From an uncultured Gardnerella sp. (GTDB taxonomy: Bacteria > Actinomycetota > Actinomycetes > Actinomycetales > Bifidobacteriaceae), in the NCBI GenBank assembly GCA_947292085.1, contig CAMYPN010000006.1, forward strand, positions 1 through 41,534: DNA of 41,534 nt. Reading direction: 5' to 3'. How positions within the stretch are numbered: the first letter of the stretch is position 1; every line of letters begins with the position of its first letter. The notes under the pieces were generated by a model. It worked only from the letters and a program-made list of their open reading frames with translations. It made no database searches and had not been told where the DNA came from. This document shows, piece after piece, positions 15,126 through 23,016 of this stretch. The position numbers and the translations under genes were made by a program.

Positions 15126-17375
15126 ATGCGTAAACTTTTAGCGTATTGCCGTCGTGTTCCACAATTAACAATTGTTACTCTTGCATTGCCGTTTATTGCG
15201 GTTTTATATGTATTGAATACTTCTGTATTAACAGCGTTCGGTAAGCAATTTTCTAAATTATTGCAGCAAATTTTCGATTTTGCACGTATCAATTACAATA
15301 TTGCAATAAATTTAACAGTTGGCCAGTTTATTATCGTTATTTTTGTAGCCTACACGTGTGTTATTTCGTTGTGTAGCATGATTCGCGATTTAAAAAATGG
15401 AACGTTGGGTATAGATTTGCTTGCTTTCGTTGCACTATTAGCAACACTTGGTACAGGGGAGTTTTGGGCAAGCTATCTTATTGTTGTAATGGTTTGGACC
15501 GGAGAGGCGATTGAAGATTTTGCTAATATGAAAGCTCAACGCAACTTGTCACTTTTAGTAAATGCTTCTCCTAAAACAGCCCATCTTATGACATTGCCTG
15601 GTATTGAACATGAAACACATCATATTCAAAATGCGATCGAAGATTACAATCCGCCATGCGCAAATGACAATCAATGCAAGCCAACTTTATGCGCTCTTTG
15701 TCAGCATGCTGAATTTAGGAAAGCAGATACTGCTTATGCTACAGATTCTGCAGAAGATTATGATCAATCCCATAATTGCGCTCATAAACGCAATGTCTGC
15801 CCATTTTTGCAAGCAAAAACAGATGGTTCTATTGTCTCAAAATTACAGCGTTACACTACGATTCCTGTTGATGATTTAAAAATTGGCAATGTTATTATTG
15901 TTCTTCCTGGCGAAACTGTTCCTGTTGACGGAGAACTATTAAGTGGTTCAGCTGTTTTAGATACAAGTGCTATTAATGGTGAATCTGTACCTCGAGAAGT
16001 TTATGCTGGAGCGTCAGTGCTATCAGGCTGCGTAAACGGTGGTGTTGTGCTTATTATGCGCGTAACAAAACTGTCTAAAAATTCGCAGTATCAAAAAATT
16101 ATGCAGCTTGTCGAATCAGCTAAATCTTCTCGCGCAGCTGTTGTGCGATTTGCAGATATGCTTTCAGTACCGTTTACAGTATTTTCGTTTATGTTAGCGG
16201 CTGCAGCTTGGATTATTTCAGGAGAGCCTTTGCGATTCGCGCAGGTGCTAGTGTTGGCAACGCCGTGTCCTCTACTGATAGCTGTTCCTGTAGCTTGTAT
16301 GGCTGGTACGGGTCGTTTAGCAAAGCTTGGAATCGTAGTAAAAAGTCAAAATGTACTTGAACAGTTAAGCCGCGTAACTGACGTATTTTTCGACAAAACT
16401 GGCACGTTAACTGTAAAACAGCCGCAAGTTGTTACAGTAGAAGTAATTGATACTACGCAAAAAGCTAATCGCATAGTTATGCTTGCTGGCGTGCTGGAAA
16501 CATATTCTCAGCATATTCTCGCTGGTGGTATTGCAAAAGCGGGTTCTGTTTTATGGGAGCGTGAGCATCCATCGTCTACTCCGCAGATTCCTAGCGTGCG
16601 AGAATATCCTGTAGTTAACAGTGTTAAGGAAACAGCAGGACAGGGTATTCAAGGCATTGTAGATGGTATTACGGTACGTGTAGGACGCAGAAAGTATGTA
16701 ACAGAGCAAGAAGATAATTATGCTACAGGAAAACCTCTTGCTTCAGACGAAATGGCAACTTACGTATCGTTCAATGGAAAGCTTGTAGGTCGCATTGTAC
16801 TAAAAGATGTTCCGCGAGATAATGCAAAATCAACTATCAAAAAATTGCGTTCGCTAGGAGTGCGCTCTATAGCAATGCTTACTGGAGACGGTTTGCAGGC
16901 GGCAAAAACAATAGCTTCAAGCGTTGGGATAGATTCTGTACATGCTGATTTACTTCCTGAAGATAAGCTTAGATACGTAAAGCAAAATGATTACAGTGAT
17001 TCTAATGTTCGTAAACCTGCAGCAGTAACAATGATGGTAGGAGATGGCGTAAACGATGCGCCAGTTCTTGCAGCTGCCGATATTGGCGTAGCTGTTACAG
17101 ATGGAACTGATACTGCAGCATCTGAATGTGCGCAAGTTGTTATTATGAACAATAATATTTCTGCTGTAGCAAGTGCTATAAGCGTGGCAAAACGTACAAA
17201 AATCATTATGATTCAATCAGTTTTGCTGGGAGTTGGTTTAGCAATTATTAGTATGATTTTTGCAGCTTTTGGATTTATTCCTGCGGTTCTAGGAGCCATG
17301 ATGCAAGAAATTATTGACGTAATTTCTATCACTTGGGCGTTAACAGCTTTGCGGCCAAATAAAGAAGTAGATTAA
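15126..17375 (+). CDS. P1B-type heavy-metal ATPase, TPCP subgroup, with Cys/His-rich insert
   Basis: A 749-residue P1B ATPase that moves a transition-metal ion across the membrane. Hydrophobic segments occupy about residues 11-33, 63-86, 95-128, 345-395 and the C-terminus. The phosphorylated Asp is D423 in FFDKTGTLT; MVGDGVNDAP marks the hinge. The ion motif in the membrane is TPCP (379-382) instead of CPC, a form associated with the P1B-5 group (iron, nickel or cobalt). The usual actuator TGES reads NGES (284-287). There is no N-terminal metal-binding domain. Instead residues about 159-245, between a membrane helix and the actuator core, hold an insert with Cys at 178, 184, 189, 192, 218 and 225 and several His. 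The ATG at 15126 has AAGGAAAG upstream. The metal cannot be named from sequence. Confidence 0.92.
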   Translation: MRKLLAYCRRVPQLTIVTLALPFIAVLYVLNTSVLTAFGKQFSKLLQQIFDFARINYNIAINLTVGQFIIVIFVAYTCVISLCSMIRDLKNGTLGIDLLAFVALLATLGTGEFWASYLIVVMVWTGEAIEDFANMKAQRNLSLLVNASPKTAHLMTLPGIEHETHHIQNAIEDYNPPCANDNQCKPTLCALCQHAEFRKADTAYATDSAEDYDQSHNCAHKRNVCPFLQAKTDGSIVSKLQRYTTIPVDDLKIGNVIIVLPGETVPVDGELLSGSAVLDTSAINGESVPREVYAGASVLSGCVNGGVVLIMRVTKLSKNSQYQKIMQLVESAKSSRAAVVRFADMLSVPFTVFSFMLAAAAWIISGEPLRFAQVLVLATPCPLLIAVPVACMAGTGRLAKLGIVVKSQNVLEQLSRVTDVFFDKTGTLTVKQPQVVTVEVIDTTQKANRIVMLAGVLETYSQHILAGGIAKAGSVLWEREHPSSTPQIPSVREYPVVNSVKETAGQGIQGIVDGITVRVGRRKYVTEQEDNYATGKPLASDEMATYVSFNGKLVGRIVLKDVPRDNAKSTIKKLRSLGVRSIAMLTGDGLQAAKTIASSVGIDSVHADLLPEDKLRYVKQNDYSDSNVRKPAAVTMMVGDGVNDAPVLAAADIGVAVTDGTDTAASECAQVVIMNNNISAVASAISVAKRTKIIMIQSVLLGVGLAIISMIFAAFGFIPAVLGAMMQEIIDVISITWALTALRPNKEVD

Positions 17376-17403
17376 GAAAATGGTTAATAAGAAAATAGTT
17401 AAC
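17374..17403 (+). repeat. Tandem 15-bp direct repeat after the P1B ATPase stop
   Basis: Two head-to-tail copies, AAGAAAATGGTTAAT (17374-17388) and AAGAAAATAGTTAAC (17389-17403), differ at two positions. The first copy starts inside the stop codon of the ATPase gene, so this looks like a small local duplication. Confidence 0.6.
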
Positions 17404-17560
17404 AATAGTAGCAGAAATTTATTTTCGTAAGCATTTTCTAATACTTAACTATGCGCTAGTCTAAATATGAAAGCATACGCGGAAGCTTTTGATTGTTGAG
17501 TGCTAAAGAAGCACGCGAAGGCATCCCATGCTTGAAGACCGTGCAGAATGCGCGAAAAAA

Positions 17561-17580
17561 CGGCAAAATTGCCGTATTAT
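17561..17580 (+). promoter_or_regulatory. Operator-like palindrome abutting a -10 box of the reductase gene
   Basis: CGGCAAAATTGCCG (17561-17574) is a perfect 14-bp palindrome that runs directly into TATTAT (17575-17580), a good -10 element. Start of transcription near 17587 would give a leader of about 16 nt. A protein bound to the palindrome would occupy the promoter spacer, so repression is the likelier mode. The regulator is unknown. Confidence 0.5.
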
Positions 17581-17602
17581 ACAGTTCAATATGGGGATAA
17601 TA

Positions 17603-19069
17603 ATGGAAAAAGATAATATAAATGAAAAAGCTTTTAACAGTGAGCCTGAATTGCGTATTGCTGTTATAGGAGCTGGTCCTGCAGGAGTATATTCTTCAGA
17701 TATTTTCTTGCGACAACTTTCAAAACAAGGAGAAGAATTAGGGCTTGGTACAAGCGCTCGCATTGATCTTTTTGAAAAATTGCCTGTACCTTTCGGTTTA
17801 GTGCGTTACGGTGTGGCTCCAGATCATCCAAGTATTAAATTTATTGCCGATGCTTTAGAAAAAACTCTTGATAATCCAAATATTCATCTTTATGCGAATG
17901 TTGAATTTGGTAAAGATATTACTCTTGAAGATTTATTAGCTCTCTACGATGCTGTGCTTTTCGCTACTGGCGCTGTTGAAGATAGGCCACTTAAAGGAGT
18001 GGTGGGTGCTGATCTAGATGGTGTTTATGGTGCTGCAAAATTTGTAGAATGGTACGACGGATATCCAACTAGTAAGCGCACGTGGCCTCTTGAAGCTAAG
18101 GAAGTTGCTGTTATTGGTGGCGGAAACGTGGCAATGGACGTTGCTCGCGAGCTTCTTAGAGATCCTGATTATTTGCGTGCTCATACTGATATTCCTGATG
18201 ATGTTTATGAAGGATTACAGCAAAACAGTACGCAAACTTTGCATTTATTTATTCGCCGTGGTGTTGCTCAAGCAAAATTCTCAGTTCAAGAATTACGTGA
18301 AATGGAAAAGTTATCCGGAGTTCAGATTGTTATAAATGAGGATGATTTTGAGCTTGATGAAGAAACAATAGAAGTAGCTGGCAACGATAAGCTTACTCGC
18401 CAAATGGTTGAGGAACTGTTTGCTATTCGCGATATGGCTGAAGATATGGAAGATGCTGGAAACGTTGATTTTGAAGGGAAAACTGCTAATAAACGTTACG
18501 TAATTCACTTCAATTCAGCTCCAGTAGAAATTATTGGCGAAGACGGGCATGTTAAAGCGATTCGCGTTGAGCGTACTAAAACTAGCGCAGACGGAATAAT
18601 GTCTCGTACTGGAGAATTTGAAGAGTATCCTGTGCAAGCAGTGTATCATGCAATTGGTTATCATCCTGCTGAAGTTCCTGGCATTGCTTACGATGAAAAA
18701 CGTACTTTGCTTGCAAATAGTGAAGGACGCATTACAACTGCTGCAGAAGATGGTGAAGTTAGAGAACGATTGTATGCTACTGGCTGGGCTAAGCGTGGAC
18801 CTGTTGGATTAATCGGTTCTACAAAATCGGATGCTCTGTTCATAGTTGGCAACATGTTGGAAGATCTTGCAAAAAGTGGTTTTGTAAATATAGATAGAGA
18901 TCCTCAGTCTATAAATAAATTACTTGAGTCTCGTGGCATAAAGGCAATAGACTATGCTGGCTGGAAACGTGTTGATGCTTATGAGCGTGAATCTGGTGCC
19001 AAAGAGCAGCGCACTCGTAAGAAGGTAGTTTCTACTGCTGATCTCGTAAAGATTGCATTAAATGAATAA
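17603..19069 (+). CDS. Ferredoxin/adrenodoxin-type NADP+ reductase (FprA-like flavoprotein)
   Basis: A 488-residue FAD enzyme of the adrenodoxin reductase (FprA) family, which transfers electrons between NADPH and ferredoxin. It shows the FAD fold IAVIGAGPAGVYSSD near the N-terminus, LPVPFGLVRYGVAPDHPS, the NADP fold VAVIGGGNVAMDVAREL, and the C-terminal signature ATGWAKRGPVGLIGSTK. The frame is open from 17528, but the ATG at 17603 is preceded by GGGGA at suitable distance, and a -10 box at 17575-17580 excludes the far upstream start. An ATG at 17591 is a second option. The gene stands between the P1B ATPase and tRNA-Gly. The physiological ferredoxin partner is not in the window. Confidence 0.93.
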   Translation: MEKDNINEKAFNSEPELRIAVIGAGPAGVYSSDIFLRQLSKQGEELGLGTSARIDLFEKLPVPFGLVRYGVAPDHPSIKFIADALEKTLDNPNIHLYANVEFGKDITLEDLLALYDAVLFATGAVEDRPLKGVVGADLDGVYGAAKFVEWYDGYPTSKRTWPLEAKEVAVIGGGNVAMDVARELLRDPDYLRAHTDIPDDVYEGLQQNSTQTLHLFIRRGVAQAKFSVQELREMEKLSGVQIVINEDDFELDEETIEVAGNDKLTRQMVEELFAIRDMAEDMEDAGNVDFEGKTANKRYVIHFNSAPVEIIGEDGHVKAIRVERTKTSADGIMSRTGEFEEYPVQAVYHAIGYHPAEVPGIAYDEKRTLLANSEGRITTAAEDGEVRERLYATGWAKRGPVGLIGSTKSDALFIVGNMLEDLAKSGFVNIDRDPQSINKLLESRGIKAIDYAGWKRVDAYERESGAKEQRTRKKVVSTADLVKIALNE

Positions 19070-19178
19070 ATAGTTACGTCTATTGTGCTGAAGTGCTCAA
19101 TAGTACGTGCTAGTCTTAAAAAGTTGCACATTTATTGAAGTGTTTTTGTTTTAGCACTTGTAATTTATTGTGCAACAT

Positions 19179-19252
19179 GCGGATGTAGTTCATCGGTAGA
19201 ATGGAAGCTTCCCAAGCTTCAGAGGCGGGTTCGACTCCCGTCATCCGCTCCA
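19179..19252 (+). tRNA. tRNA-Gly (CCC)
   Basis: A complete cloverleaf: acceptor GCGGATG/CATCCGC, D-arm with TTCATCGGTAGAA, anticodon arm GAAGC-TTCCCAA-GCTTC giving CCC, T-arm GGCGGGTTCGACTCCCGTC. The CCA end is encoded. Confidence 0.96.
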
Positions 19253-19257
19253 CGTGG

Positions 19258-19282
19258 AAAACGTTGGTATATCAACGTTTTT
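19258..19282 (+). terminator. Terminator of tRNA-Gly
   Basis: AAAACGTTG (19258-19266) pairs with CAACGTTTT (19273-19281) around GTATAT, running into T-rich sequence. The core ACGTTG/CAACGT recurs in the terminator of tRNA-Leu at 22898-22923. Confidence 0.85.
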
Positions 19283-19418
19283 GGCTTGTTTTTACGCCTT
19301 AAAAATAGGCTAAATGTGCAAATGATGCGCATTTTGTGTACAAATTGCTGATATTATTTTCGATCAAAATATGAAATTATTATTTTGTTGATTTTTATTG
19401 ATGATTCACATAAGCACT

Positions 19419-19464
19419 ATAGAAAATGCCTATAAATCTAGAATTTTTAATAGATGTAATCTAT
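19419..19464 (+). promoter_or_regulatory. Two OxyR-like palindromes in the ahpC promoter
   Basis: Two ATAG-N7-CTAT elements lie at 19419-19433 (ATAGAAAATGCCTAT) and 19450-19464 (ATAGATGTAATCTAT). The second fits the E. coli OxyR half-site pattern ATAGntnnnanCTAT at every fixed position. They are 31 bp apart start to start, about three helical turns. A TTGATA at 19467-19472, 2 nt after the second site, could be the -35 box, as expected for a class I activator; the -10 box is not clear. The oxyR gene is downstream in the same cluster. Confidence 0.65.
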
Positions 19465-19521
19465 TTTTGATATTGAAAGATAAACGCAAAGAAAGCGCAA
19501 AATCAGAATTTAGGAGTAGTT

Positions 19522-20085
19522 ATGAGTTTAATGAATACGCACATTCTTCCATTTAAAGTAAATGCTTATAAAAATGGCGAGTTTACTGAAGTAAGTGACG
19601 CTGACGTACTCGGCAAATGGGCAATTTTCTTCTTCTATCCAGCAGATTTTTCCTTCGTGTGCCCAACTGAGTTGGAAGATTTAGCTAACCACTACGAAGA
19701 GTTGCAGAAGCTTGGAGTAGAAGTGTATTCAGTTTCAACAGATACGCATTTCGTACACAAAGCTTGGCATGATGATTCTGAAGCAATTGGCAAAGTAAAA
19801 TACACAATGTTGGGTGACCCTTCTGGTGCTCTTTCGCGTAACTTTGACGCTTGGAATGAAGAATCTGGTTTGGCGCATCGTGCTACATTCCTGGTTGATC
19901 CTCAAGGTATTATTCAATTCTTCGAAATGACTGCCGACGGCATTGGTCGAAATGCTGATGAGCTTCTTCGCAAAGTTAAAGCAGCACAGTATATTGCAGA
20001 TCACCCAGGCGAAGTATGCCCTGCAAAGTGGGAGCAGGGAGAAGAAACATTGGCTCCTTCTATTGATTTAGTTGGAAAGATCTGA
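19522..20085 (+). CDS. ahpC: Alkyl hydroperoxide reductase subunit C (2-Cys peroxiredoxin)
   Basis: A 187-residue typical 2-Cys peroxiredoxin that reduces hydrogen peroxide and organic hydroperoxides in the cytosol. The peroxidatic cysteine is C47 in [12 protein letters not shown] and the resolving cysteine is C166 in [10 protein letters not shown]; both are in their usual places. The ATG at 19522 has AGGAG upstream. It is the first gene of ahpC-ahpF-oxyR, with OxyR-like sites upstream and a hairpin downstream that may limit read-through into ahpF. In an organism lacking evident catalase in this window, this system is a plausible main peroxide scavenger, though catalase could be elsewhere. 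Confidence 0.98.
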   Translation: MSLMNTHILPFKVNAYKNGEFTEVSDADVLGKWAIFFFYPADFSFVCPTELEDLANHYEELQKLGVEVYSVSTDTHFVHKAWHDDSEAIGKVKYTMLGDPSGALSRNFDAWNEESGLAHRATFLVDPQGIIQFFEMTADGIGRNADELLRKVKAAQYIADHPGEVCPAKWEQGEETLAPSIDLVGKI

Positions 20086-20096
20086 TTTTTCTAAAA

Positions 20097-20135
20097 GCGC
20101 GTAGGAAGTTTTTAATTTCCTGCGCGCATGATTTT
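20097..20135 (+). terminator. Intercistronic hairpin between ahpC and ahpF (attenuating terminator)
   Basis: GCGCGTAGGAA (20097-20107) pairs with TTCCTGCGCGC (20117-20127), with one G-U pair, followed by T-rich sequence. It probably terminates part of the ahpC transcripts, giving more peroxiredoxin than reductase. Confidence 0.7.
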
Positions 20136-20181
20136 TACAATAATTAATTGTTATAAAAAATTTTGAAAGAAGTAAAGTTTT

Positions 20182-21876
20182 ATGTCTTTGTTGAATACGT
20201 CTTTAACTGATCAGTTGGCGCAATTATTGAAGAAAATGGTATCGCCAGTTGAGATTGTAGCGTATCTTGACGATTCGGAAACATCTCAAAAAGTTAGTAA
20301 CCTTTTAAAAGAAGTATCTCAACAAAGTGAAAAAATTAGTGTTATTGACGGAGAAAAAGCAGGTATTTCGTGCAATATTATGCGCAAACCAAGCTTTGTA
20401 ATACGCAGTACAGAATCACAAAATAATCAAAATAAAGAAAATAATATAGAAGTTACTTTTGCAGGTCTGCCTTTAGGCCACGAATTTAGCTCACTTGTAC
20501 TTGCACTGCTTCAGGTGAGTGGTTACGCTGCAAAAATTACTTCAGAACAGAAATCTGCAATTTTGCAACTTGGTTCCCACGACTTAACTACTTATATGTC
20601 TGTAACATGTCTAAACTGCCCGGAAGTTGTGCAATCTCTTAACACAATTTCTATTATTAACCCTGCGATTCGTCACACTGCCGTAGAGGGTAGCGCTTTT
20701 CGTGAAGAAGTAGATAATCTAGGTGTAATGAGTGTGCCAGCAGTGTTCGAAAATGGTGAACTTATTGCATCTGGGCGGCTTGGTATTGACGAACTCGTGT
20801 CTGTGCTTTCTCAGCTTGAGAAAGAAAAATCAAGTGACGGCTCATCAACTAAATTCGACGCTAATGTTTCACGTGAAAATTCTCCTGCTAGTCGTGCTAT
20901 TGCTCAAAAAATGAATTCTCAAAATCCGTATGATATTTTGATCGTCGGAGGAGGGCCTGCCGCTTCTGCGGCTGCGATTTATACAGCTAGAAAAGGCTTA
21001 AGCACGGCAATGATTATGGACCATCGCGGTGGGCAAGTGGTAGAAACAGAGAGTATTGAAAATCATATTTCTCAGCCTCACACTACAGGAACTAAACTTG
21101 CTGCAAATCTAACTGATCATATTTCTCAGTACGATATAGATGTATTTACTCCAGACTGGGTTGATTCTATTGATATATCTTCTAAGCCTTACGGTTTGCA
21201 CACAGTACACGCTCGCTCTGGTGGTGAATTGAAAGCTCAAGCTGTGATTATCGCAACTGGTGCAACATGGCGCACTCTTAGAGTGCCAGGTGAAGAAGAA
21301 TATCGCAATAAAGGTGTCTCATTCTGTCCTCATTGCGATGGGCCATTGTTTAAAGATAAAAATGTTGTAGTTGTAGGCGGAGGAAACTCTGGTGTCGAAG
21401 CTGCAATAGATTTAGCTGGTATTGCAAAGCACGTCACAGTAGTCGAATTTATGGAAACTCTTAAAGCAGATAAAGTTTTGCTAAACACTCTACATAATTT
21501 GCCTAATATTGACGTAATCACAAGTGCTGCTGTAAGCGGTATTGATGGTAACGGTAAAAAAGTAACTTCCGTGCGATATCGCAGTCGCGTAGATAATGCT
21601 GAAAAATCTGATATAGAAAATGTTATTACTACTGATGGCGTATTTGTACAAATCGGTTTAGTTCCTAATACCAATTGGTTGAATAATCAGGTAGAGTTGA
21701 ATAAGCGTGGCGAGATTATTACAGATCGCAGCGGCTGCACAAAAATCCCAGGTATTTTTGCTGCAGGAGACTGCTCAAATGAGCCGTATAAGCAAATAGT
21801 TACAGCATATGGATCTGGTGCAACTGCAGCACTTTCCGCTTTTGACTATATTATTCGTAGGCCGCAGAAAAATTAA
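20182..21876 (+). CDS. ahpF: Alkyl hydroperoxide reductase subunit F (peroxiredoxin reductase)
   Basis: A 564-residue flavoprotein that uses NADH or NADPH to reduce AhpC. The N-terminal tandem thioredoxin-fold domain (about 1-215) carries the redox pair C143-L-N-C146. A linker rich in Ser and charged residues (about 213-247) joins it to a thioredoxin-reductase-like part with the FAD motif ILIVGGGPAAS (253-263), the active pair C382-P-H-C385, and the pyridine-nucleotide motif VVVGGGNSGVEA. It is some 40 residues longer than the classical enzyme, mostly through the linker and an insert near residue 75-90. The ATG at 20182 follows GAAAGAAG. It lies 96 bases after ahpC and ahead of oxyR. Confidence 0.96.
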   Translation: MSLLNTSLTDQLAQLLKKMVSPVEIVAYLDDSETSQKVSNLLKEVSQQSEKISVIDGEKAGISCNIMRKPSFVIRSTESQNNQNKENNIEVTFAGLPLGHEFSSLVLALLQVSGYAAKITSEQKSAILQLGSHDLTTYMSVTCLNCPEVVQSLNTISIINPAIRHTAVEGSAFREEVDNLGVMSVPAVFENGELIASGRLGIDELVSVLSQLEKEKSSDGSSTKFDANVSRENSPASRAIAQKMNSQNPYDILIVGGGPAASAAAIYTARKGLSTAMIMDHRGGQVVETESIENHISQPHTTGTKLAANLTDHISQYDIDVFTPDWVDSIDISSKPYGLHTVHARSGGELKAQAVIIATGATWRTLRVPGEEEYRNKGVSFCPHCDGPLFKDKNVVVVGGGNSGVEAAIDLAGIAKHVTVVEFMETLKADKVLLNTLHNLPNIDVITSAAVSGIDGNGKKVTSVRYRSRVDNAEKSDIENVITTDGVFVQIGLVPNTNWLNNQVELNKRGEIITDRSGCTKIPGIFAAGDCSNEPYKQIVTAYGSGATAALSAFDYIIRRPQKN

Positions 21877-21895
21877 ATAAACTAAAATTTTTGCT

Positions 21896-21918
21896 TTCTG
21901 CATGAAATATGTGCAGAA
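21896..21918 (+). promoter_or_regulatory. Inverted repeat between ahpF and oxyR
   Basis: TTCTGCA (21896-21902) and TGCAGAA (21912-21918) form a perfect 7-bp inverted repeat with a 9-nt spacer, 27 nt before the oxyR start. It may be a weak terminator, an mRNA processing site or an operator. It does not resemble the ATAG-N7-CTAT sites. Confidence 0.4.
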
Positions 21919-21945
21919 TTTGGTTAAAAATTAATGGAGGCTTTG

Positions 21946-22848
21946 GTGAACGTAAGAGCGCTTGAATATCTTATAGCTTTTGCACAAGAAGAGAGTTTTA
22001 CAAAAGCAGCCGCACGAGCGAAAGTCTCCCAGCCGACGTTGTCCACTCAAATAAGAAAACTTGAGGAAACTCTAGGAGTAGATCTTATTGAGCGAAATTC
22101 TGGTAAACAATTACTTACTCCTGCAGGGCGAGAAGTATTGTATTACGCAAAGCGAATACAAGCAGATATGTCACATATTCGTCAAGCAGCTAGATGTGCA
22201 GAAGACCCGTGGTCGTCAACAATTGTTATTGGAATATTTCCTACTCTTTGCACATACCTTCTGCCGCGTTTAGCGCCCGTTTTGCGAAAATATAAGCCGA
22301 ATCTTACAGTGAGATTTGTTGAAGAAAAATCAGGGGAATTACGCCAGTTATTAGATGACGGTCAGATTGATGCAGCAATTTTTAGCGAAGGTTTTGCTAG
22401 AGCGTCTATTAGTGTTAAACACTTATTTGACGAAGATTTTTTGTTGGCTGCATCTACAAATTCTGCTTTTGGTCACGAGACCAGCCCTATTGAGATTTCA
22501 AAACTTTCCTCGCAGCGCGTGCTTCTTTTAGAAGAAGGGCATTGCATGCGAAGAAATATGATTGATGTTTGTAATAAAGTTGGGGCTAATCAGTCTGAAT
22601 TTTCTGCAACTTCGCTTGAAACATTGCGTTATATGATACCTAGCAGTAAAGATGTAACTTTACTTCCACGTTTATCAACTTTGCCGCCTATAGTGCAGCC
22701 TGCTGGAGTTGTGTTAAGAGAATTTGTTGATCCTAAACCTTACAGATCGCTTTATTTGCAATGGCGTTCTGCATCTCCAATAAACGGCATTATGGAAGGT
22801 TTAGCCAATATTATTAGTGCTACTTGTTCAGATTTGCACAGAAAATAA
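21946..22848 (+). CDS. oxyR: OxyR-type LysR-family peroxide regulator
   Basis: A 300-residue LysR-type regulator with an N-terminal helix-turn-helix (AAARAKVSQPTLSTQIRKLE, about residues 21-40) and a periplasmic-binding-like sensor domain. The OxyR redox switch is visible: LLEEGHCMRR then VCNK, with cysteines C200 and C209. The nine-residue spacing equals that of E. coli C199/C208, so disulfide-based peroxide sensing is likely. The start is the GTG at 21946: GGAGG lies just upstream, and translation from there gives MNVRALEYL, matching the E. coli OxyR N-terminus. An in-frame ATG at 21934 overlaps that ribosome-binding site and is rejected. It is the third gene after ahpC and ahpF and is the likely regulator of the two sites upstream of ahpC. 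Confidence 0.95.
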   Translation: MNVRALEYLIAFAQEESFTKAAARAKVSQPTLSTQIRKLEETLGVDLIERNSGKQLLTPAGREVLYYAKRIQADMSHIRQAARCAEDPWSSTIVIGIFPTLCTYLLPRLAPVLRKYKPNLTVRFVEEKSGELRQLLDDGQIDAAIFSEGFARASISVKHLFDEDFLLAASTNSAFGHETSPIEISKLSSQRVLLLEEGHCMRRNMIDVCNKVGANQSEFSATSLETLRYMIPSSKDVTLLPRLSTLPPIVQPAGVVLREFVDPKPYRSLYLQWRSASPINGIMEGLANIISATCSDLHRK

Positions 22849-22897
22849 ATTACGAAATTTTAGATATTTCGTTGAGTCGACTTTCATTAGATAAAAC

Positions 22898-22923
22898 AAG
22901 AACGTTGAAATATCAACGTTCTT
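22898..22923 (-). terminator. Terminator of tRNA-Leu
   Basis: AAGAACGTTGA (22898-22908) pairs perfectly with TCAACGTTCTT (22913-22923) around a 4-nt loop. On the minus strand it is followed by GTTTTATC, directly after the tRNA-Leu 3' end. It can also act for oxyR on the plus strand. Confidence 0.85.
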
Positions 22924-22928
22924 AAGAG

Positions 22929-23011
22929 TGCGAACGGCGGGACTTGAACCCGCACGAGTATACACTCACTGCCACCTGAAGACAGCGCGTCTACCATTCC
23001 GCCACGTTCGC
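22929..23011 (-). tRNA. tRNA-Leu (CAG)
   Basis: On the minus strand: acceptor GCGAACG/CGTTCGC, D-arm TGGCGGAATGGTAGACGC, anticodon arm CTGTC-TTCAGGT-GGCAG giving CAG, a long class II variable arm (GAGTGTATACTC), and T-arm with GGGTTCAAGTCCC. The CCA end is not encoded. Confidence 0.96.
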
Positions 23012-23016
23012 ATACA

